From Megasphaera elsdenii (GTDB lineage Bacteria; Bacillota; Negativicutes; Veillonellales; Megasphaeraceae), in assembly GCF_020539865.1 (NCBI RefSeq), contig NZ_JAJBQV010000049.1:1-9588 (forward strand): a stretch of 9,588 bases of DNA. Direction: 5' to 3'. Made by a program: the position numbers and the translations under genes. Of the stretch, positions 5,460 to 9,588 are shown piece by piece; positions within the stretch are counted from its first letter, which is position 1, and each line of letters begins with the position of its first letter. The notes below the pieces were generated by a model. It worked only from the letters and a program-made list of their open reading frames with translations, searched no databases and had not been told where the DNA came from.

Positions 5460-6803
5460 ATGTCCCCATGGGCAGATATGTACAAACAGAAATTGATGAC
5501 GCCGGAAGATGCTGTAACAGTAGTCAAATCTGGAGATTGGGTCGATTACGGCATGGGCACGACTCAGCCGATCCTCCTCGACCAAGCCCTGGCAGCGCGT
5601 CGCGATGAACTGCAAGATGTCAAAGTCCGCATGTGCCTTTCCGTAGCTCCGCGGCAAATTATCGAACAAGACCCGGAACGCAAGGCCTTTACGGCGATGA
5701 ACTGGCATATGAGCGGCTATGACCGGAAAAAATGCGCCCTCGGCCAGATGAATTTCATCCCCATGTGCTACCGCAATAAACCGTCGATGTACCGCGACCT
5801 CCTAGACGTCGACGTGGCCTTGATTACCGTCGGTCCCATGGATAAACACGGCTTCTTTAATTTCGGCCCAGCCGTTTCGGCCACGGAAGCCATTACCAAG
5901 AAAGCGAAGAAAGTCATTGTCGAAGTCAATGAAGCCATGCCCCGCGTCCTTGGCGGCCGCGGCGAATGTATCCACATCAGTGACGTCGACGGCATCGTTG
6001 AATACGGTAACCATCCCTTGGCGACAATCCCCTTCACGACAGGCGATGACATCGACGCTAAGATTGCCAAGGCCATTGTCCAGCAGATTCCCGACGGGGC
6101 GACGCTACAGCTCGGTATCGGCAGCTTGCCGAACACGATTGGCGCGTTATTAGCCGAATCGGACCTGAAAGACCTGGGCGTCCATACGGAAATGCTCGTC
6201 GATGCCTTCCGTCTTATGTATGAACACGGCCAGCTTACGAACCGCTGCAAGATTTTCTGCCGCGATAAGATAAGCTGGGCCTTTGCCTTGGGGACGCAGG
6301 ACCTCTATGACTGGATGGACGACAATCCCTTCTTGGCAGCTTATCCGGTAGATATCATCAATGATCCTTTCATCATTTCTCAGATGGATAATTTCATTTC
6401 CATCAATAACTGTATCGACATCGACCTCTTCGGCCAGGTATCGTCTGAATCAGCCGGGACTCATCAGATCAGTGGCAGCGGCGGCCAGCTTGACTTCACG
6501 GACGGCGCTTATCGTTCTCGCGGCGGCAAGAGCATCATCGCCTTGCGGTCGACGTTCCACAACAAAAAGACCGGTCGTGACGAATCTCGCATCATCCCGA
6601 CACTGGCACCGGGTACGACGGTTACGGACCCGCGGTCTCAAGTCAACTGGGTCGCTACGGAATACGGCATGGTTAACCTCATGGGCGCTTCGACGTGGGA
6701 ACGGGCCGAACGACTCATCAGCATCGCCCATCCAGATTTCCGGGAAGACTTGATCAAAGAAGCTGAAAAAATGAAGATTTGGAGATATAGCAATAAGAGA
6801 TAG
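5460..6803 (+). CDS. Short-chain acyl-CoA:acetate CoA-transferase (butyryl-CoA / 4-hydroxybutyrate type)
   Basis: Family I CoA-transferase of 447 residues (from ATG 5460) that moves CoA between a short-chain acyl-CoA and acetate through a glutamyl-CoA thioester, the last step of butyrate-type fermentation. It reads along its length like clostridial butyryl-CoA:acetate and 4-hydroxybutyrate CoA-transferases: SGDWVDYG (24-31), GPMDKHGFFNFGP (125-137), GIGSLPN (219-225), LGVHTEM with the expected catalytic Glu244, DNFISINNCIDIDLFGQV (310-327), GSGGQLDF (339-346), and the closing SIAHPDFREDLIKEAEKMKIW. All key elements are intact. The gene is monocistronic, with its own promoter and terminator. 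Butyryl-, propionyl-, 4-hydroxybutyryl- and caproyl-CoA enzymes share these motifs, so the acyl donor is undetermined; annotations as 'acetyl-CoA hydrolase' for such proteins are usually wrong because the nucleophilic Glu forms a CoA ester. Confidence 0.93.
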   Translation: MSPWADMYKQKLMTPEDAVTVVKSGDWVDYGMGTTQPILLDQALAARRDELQDVKVRMCLSVAPRQIIEQDPERKAFTAMNWHMSGYDRKKCALGQMNFIPMCYRNKPSMYRDLLDVDVALITVGPMDKHGFFNFGPAVSATEAITKKAKKVIVEVNEAMPRVLGGRGECIHISDVDGIVEYGNHPLATIPFTTGDDIDAKIAKAIVQQIPDGATLQLGIGSLPNTIGALLAESDLKDLGVHTEMLVDAFRLMYEHGQLTNRCKIFCRDKISWAFALGTQDLYDWMDDNPFLAAYPVDIINDPFIISQMDNFISINNCIDIDLFGQVSSESAGTHQISGSGGQLDFTDGAYRSRGGKSIIALRSTFHNKKTGRDESRIIPTLAPGTTVTDPRSQVNWVATEYGMVNLMGASTWERAERLISIAHPDFREDLIKEAEKMKIWRYSNKR

Positions 6804-6808
6804 CCACT

Positions 6809-6858
6809 AAAAAACTTGTTTCCCTCAGCCTAACAAGGCAGGCGGAAACAAGTTTTTT
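6809..6858. terminator. Intrinsic terminator after the CoA-transferase gene
   Basis: A perfect 15-bp inverted repeat, AAAAAACTTGTTTCC (6809-6823) with its complement at 6844-6858, holds an inner GCCT/AGGC stem with an AACA loop. It ends in six Ts on the plus strand and six on the minus strand. Confidence 0.92.
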
Positions 6859-6865
6859 GCGCCTC

Positions 6866-6894
6866 TAGAGAAAACTGGAAATATTTGTTATAAT
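6866..6894 (+). promoter_or_regulatory. gyrA promoter with extended -10
   Basis: TAGAGA (6866-6871, four of six consensus bases), a 17-base spacer and TATAAT (6889-6894) preceded by TG at 6886-6887. A second overlapping TATAAT (6894-6899) could shift the start by five bases. Predicted start is about 6901-6906. Confidence 0.75.
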
Positions 6895-6900
6895 ATAATC

Positions 6901-7010
6901 GTATGCGCCCATTTGTTCATTTTACGGGCTGCCATATGACGACAACGATTCGGACTGCGGGTCCTTTGCTGGCCGGCAGTTATTTTCAGTTTGTATATGA
7001 GGTGAAATTT
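6901..7010 (+). promoter_or_regulatory. gyrA leader of about 110 nt with hairpins
   Basis: CTGCC (6929-6933) pairs with GGCAG (6975-6979), enclosing GGAC/GTCC (6952-6955 with 6961-6964) around a TGCGG loop. In-frame ATGs occur at 6903 and 6936 but have no Shine-Dalgarno, and the peptide they would add is unlike GyrA. The true site is TGAGGTGA (6998-7005) just before GTG 7011. I see no match to a known riboswitch. Confidence 0.45.
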
Positions 7011-9485
7011 GTGGACGAACAACAAGTAGATAAAATTGTGCCGGTTTGTCTGGAAAGTGAAATGCAGACGTCGTACATCGACTATGCCATGAGTGTCATC
7101 ATCACTCGTGCCCTGCCAGATGTACGCGATGGGCTGAAGCCGGTTCACCGGCGTATTCTCTATGCTATGCACGAAGCGGGTATGACGCCGAACAAGCCCT
7201 ATAAGAAATCGGCTCGTATTGTCGGCGAAGTTTTAGGTAAGTATCACCCCCACGGTGACATCTCCGTCTATGATGCGACCGTCCGCCTTGCCCAGGATTT
7301 CTCGACGCGCTATCCCCTGGTCGATGGTCACGGCAACTTCGGTTCCGTCGACGGCGACTCAGCTGCGGCCATGCGTTATACCGAAGTCCGTATGGCTAAG
7401 ATTACCGGTGAAATGCTGGAAGACATCGACAAGGAAACTGTCGATTTCATGCCTAACTATGATGGCTCCTTGCAGGAACCAACCGTCTTGCCGTCGAAAA
7501 TCCCGAATCTCCTGGTCAACGGCTCGGCTGGGATCGCCGTCGGCATGGCGACAAACATTCCGCCTCATAATTTAGGCGAAGTCATCGACGGCTGTGTCCT
7601 GCTCATCGATAATCCCGAAGCGAGTCTGGAAGAAATCATGACCAAGATCAAAGGGCCTGATTTCCCGACGGGCGCTAAGATCATGGGTCGCGACGGCATC
7701 ATCAAAGCTTATTCGACGGGACGGGGCAGCATCAAGATGCGGTCCTGTGCGACAATCGAACCGATGAACAAGGGGAAACACCGCATTATCGTGACGGAAA
7801 TCCCGTATCAGGTCAATAAGGCACGGGTCATCGAGTCCATTGCCGACTTGTCTCGCAATAAGGAAATCGACGGTATTACGGCCCTGCGCGATGAATCGGA
7901 CCGCAAGGGCATGCGTATCGTCGTCGAACTGCGGGCCGATGTCAACCCGGATATCGTCCTGAACAAGCTGTACAAGCATACACAGCTCCAGGAAACGTTC
8001 GGCGTCATCATGCTGGCCCTCGTCGACGGCCATCCGCGCGTCTTGACGCTCAAACAGATCCTGAATTACTATCTGGACCATCAGAAAGACGTCATTACCC
8101 GCCGCAGCAAGTTCGAACTCGATAAAGCCCTGGCACGAGCCCACATTTTAGAAGGCCTGCTCATTGCTTTGGACCACATCGATGAAGTCATCAAGACAAT
8201 TCGTGAATCGGCGACAGACGATATTGCCAAACAGTCTTTGATGAGCAAGTTCGGCCTCAGCGAAAAACAGGCCATTGCCATCCTCGACATGCGTTTGCGT
8301 CGACTGACCGGCTTGGAACGCGAAAAAATCGAAGAAGAATATGCGGAACTGGAAAAACGCATTGCTTACTTGCGTAGCGTTCTGGCAGATGAACACAAAG
8401 TTATGGAAATCGTAAAGACGGAACTCCTCGATGCTAAGAAAAAATTCGGTGATGAACGGCGCACGCAGATCGTAGCCGATTCGTCGGATTTTTCCATCGA
8501 AGACATGATTCCTAACGAACGCATGGTCCTTACGCTGACCCGCCGGGGTTACATGAAGCGCATCAACGCCAATGTATACCATACGCAGAACAAGGGAGGC
8601 CGCGGTATCAAGGGCATGGGAACGAAGGATGAAGACGCTGTAAACCACCTGCTCTATACATCGGCATGGAATACGGTCCTGTTCTTCACCAACTTCGGCC
8701 GCGTCTATCGCCTGAAGGCTTATGAAATTCCGGAAGCTAACAGCCGTAACTCTAAGGGCATTGCTGCCATCAATATCCTGCCCTTGTCCAATGGCGAAAA
8801 AGTCAACGCCCTCATCGACCTCGACCAAGTCGACCCGTCGATGAACTTGTTCATGGTAACCGAAAAAGGGCTGGTCAAGAAGACGCTTCTCCATGAATTC
8901 AAGAACGTCCGCCGCAACGGTCTCATCGCTATTTCCCTTATGGAAGGCGACCACTTGGCCAAAGTGCGCCTAACCAACGGCAATCAGACGATTATCTTGG
9001 CGACGAAACTGGGCATGGCTATCTGCTTCAATGAAAGCGATGTCCGTCCTATGGGCCGGAATACCCGCGGCGTCCGCGGCATCACCTTGGCAGAAGGCGA
9101 TATGGTTATCGGGGCTGACGTCCTCGAACCGGATTGCCAGGTTCTGACCGTCAGTGAAGAAGGCTTTGGCAAGCGCAACAATATCGATGCCTATAAAGTC
9201 CAGCTCCGCGGTGGCAAAGGTATCAAAAACTTCAAGATTACGCCGAAGACTGGCGACATCGTCGGTGTCGAAGTCGTCCATGAAGGGCAGGAATTGATGC
9301 TCATCACGTCAAATGGTATCGTCATCCGTACGGATATCGAAAGCATTGGCATCAAGAAAGGCCGTAATACATCAGGCGTCAAGATCCAAAAACTGGAAGG
9401 CGACGATAAAGTGGCCGCTCTCGATACCATTGCCATCGAAGGTAACGACCAAGAAGAAAAAGAACAGACGAAATTGTTTAAATAA
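7011..9485 (+). CDS. gyrA: DNA gyrase subunit A
   Basis: Breakage-reunion subunit of DNA gyrase (824 residues from GTG 7011), which with GyrB introduces negative supercoils using ATP. The N-terminal part follows B. subtilis GyrA closely: [48 protein letters not shown], and AMRYTE with catalytic Tyr123 after Arg122. The coiled-coil/tower region contains [21 protein letters not shown] (about 420-440). The C-terminal beta-pinwheel begins near 495 and contains a variant GyrA box QNKGGRG (526-532) plus a second box-like QLRGGKG (731-737). That the box is present argues for GyrA over ParC. The quinolone region reads HGDISVYD: residue 84 is Ile (ATC 7260-7262) where E. coli has Ser83, while Asp88 (E. 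coli Asp87) is kept. The GTG start is chosen for its Shine-Dalgarno and because ATG 6903 coincides with the predicted transcript start. Confidence 0.97.
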   Translation: MDEQQVDKIVPVCLESEMQTSYIDYAMSVIITRALPDVRDGLKPVHRRILYAMHEAGMTPNKPYKKSARIVGEVLGKYHPHGDISVYDATVRLAQDFSTRYPLVDGHGNFGSVDGDSAAAMRYTEVRMAKITGEMLEDIDKETVDFMPNYDGSLQEPTVLPSKIPNLLVNGSAGIAVGMATNIPPHNLGEVIDGCVLLIDNPEASLEEIMTKIKGPDFPTGAKIMGRDGIIKAYSTGRGSIKMRSCATIEPMNKGKHRIIVTEIPYQVNKARVIESIADLSRNKEIDGITALRDESDRKGMRIVVELRADVNPDIVLNKLYKHTQLQETFGVIMLALVDGHPRVLTLKQILNYYLDHQKDVITRRSKFELDKALARAHILEGLLIALDHIDEVIKTIRESATDDIAKQSLMSKFGLSEKQAIAILDMRLRRLTGLEREKIEEEYAELEKRIAYLRSVLADEHKVMEIVKTELLDAKKKFGDERRTQIVADSSDFSIEDMIPNERMVLTLTRRGYMKRINANVYHTQNKGGRGIKGMGTKDEDAVNHLLYTSAWNTVLFFTNFGRVYRLKAYEIPEANSRNSKGIAAINILPLSNGEKVNALIDLDQVDPSMNLFMVTEKGLVKKTLLHEFKNVRRNGLIAISLMEGDHLAKVRLTNGNQTIILATKLGMAICFNESDVRPMGRNTRGVRGITLAEGDMVIGADVLEPDCQVLTVSEEGFGKRNNIDAYKVQLRGGKGIKNFKITPKTGDIVGVEVVHEGQELMLITSNGIVIRTDIESIGIKKGRNTSGVKIQKLEGDDKVAALDTIAIEGNDQEEKEQTKLFK

Positions 9486-9513
9486 AAAAAGAGGCCTGCA
9501 GGCCTCTTTTTTT
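9484..9513. terminator. Palindromic terminator of gyrA
   Basis: A perfect 30-bp palindrome: seven As, GAGGCC, TGCA loop, GGCCTC, seven Ts. The gyrA stop codon (9483-9485) overlaps its first bases. It is symmetric, so it works in both directions. Confidence 0.95.
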
Positions 9514-9534
9514 ATGCAAAGATTTAAAAAAATC

Positions 9535-9563
9535 TTGACAATTCCTTTACACAGGAGTATACT
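9535..9563 (+). promoter_or_regulatory. Consensus promoter for an off-window gene, possibly a stable RNA
   Basis: Perfect TTGACA (9535-9540), a 17-base spacer and TATACT (9558-9563), with a start near 9570. An A-rich tract (9518-9532) directly upstream resembles an UP element. No start codon with a ribosome site follows within the last 25 bases. Near-perfect hexamers with an A-rich upstream tract are common for rRNA and tRNA operons, so a stable RNA is a reasonable guess. Confidence 0.8.
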
Positions 9564-9588
9564 AAATGAGCTGTCAGGGCAAGGCCCT

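Noticed and set aside
7011..9485. Topoisomerase IV subunit A (ParC)
   Set aside because: GyrA box-like motifs and the closer match to B. subtilis GyrA throughout favour gyrase.

Overview
The window reads as ordinary chromosome of a low-to-mid GC Negativicutes bacterium, most likely Megasphaera or a close relative. This is inference from protein style: a B. subtilis-like GyrA, a clostridial-type butyrate/4-hydroxybutyrate CoA-transferase, and heavy use of GTC, GAC and TCG codons. No marker here fixes the species. There are five full-length genes, each with clear family motifs, and most have their own promoter and terminator. I see no new multi-gene system. The points of interest lie in the non-coding DNA and in a few key residues.

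Layout. Bases 1-107 hold three 24-bp tandem repeats that stop abruptly against half of a palindrome; the other half is missing. This looks like the end of an IS21-type element whose body lies to the left. A minus-strand M18 aminopeptidase gene (163-1530) follows, closed by a two-way terminator. It diverges from an M20-family amidohydrolase (1706-2899), and the 175-bp gap between them carries a promoter for each. Next comes a divergent EF-G paralogue (2994-5054); no clear terminator separates it from the amidohydrolase, so read-through is possible.

Bases 5055-5459 form the one long gap. It holds a long imperfect hairpin with a competing alternative fold, a very strong terminator, a REP-like palindrome, a possible 39-residue minus-strand ORF, and a near-consensus promoter for the next gene. 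That gene is a CoA-transferase of the butyryl-CoA:acetate / 4-hydroxybutyrate type (5460-6803), with its own terminator. gyrA (7011-9485) has an extended -10 promoter, a leader of about 110 nt and a GTG start, and ends in a perfectly palindromic terminator. The window closes on a consensus promoter (TTGACA-17-TATACT) driving something beyond the edge, possibly a stable RNA.

Function. Two peptidase/amidohydrolase genes fit amino-acid and peptide use, the CoA-transferase fits short-chain fatty acid production with energy recovery from acyl-CoA, and the EF-G paralogue and gyrase are housekeeping. They share no pathway; the neighbourhood is a set of single-gene transcription units. The most consequential residue is isoleucine at the GyrA quinolone-contact position (E. 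coli Ser83).
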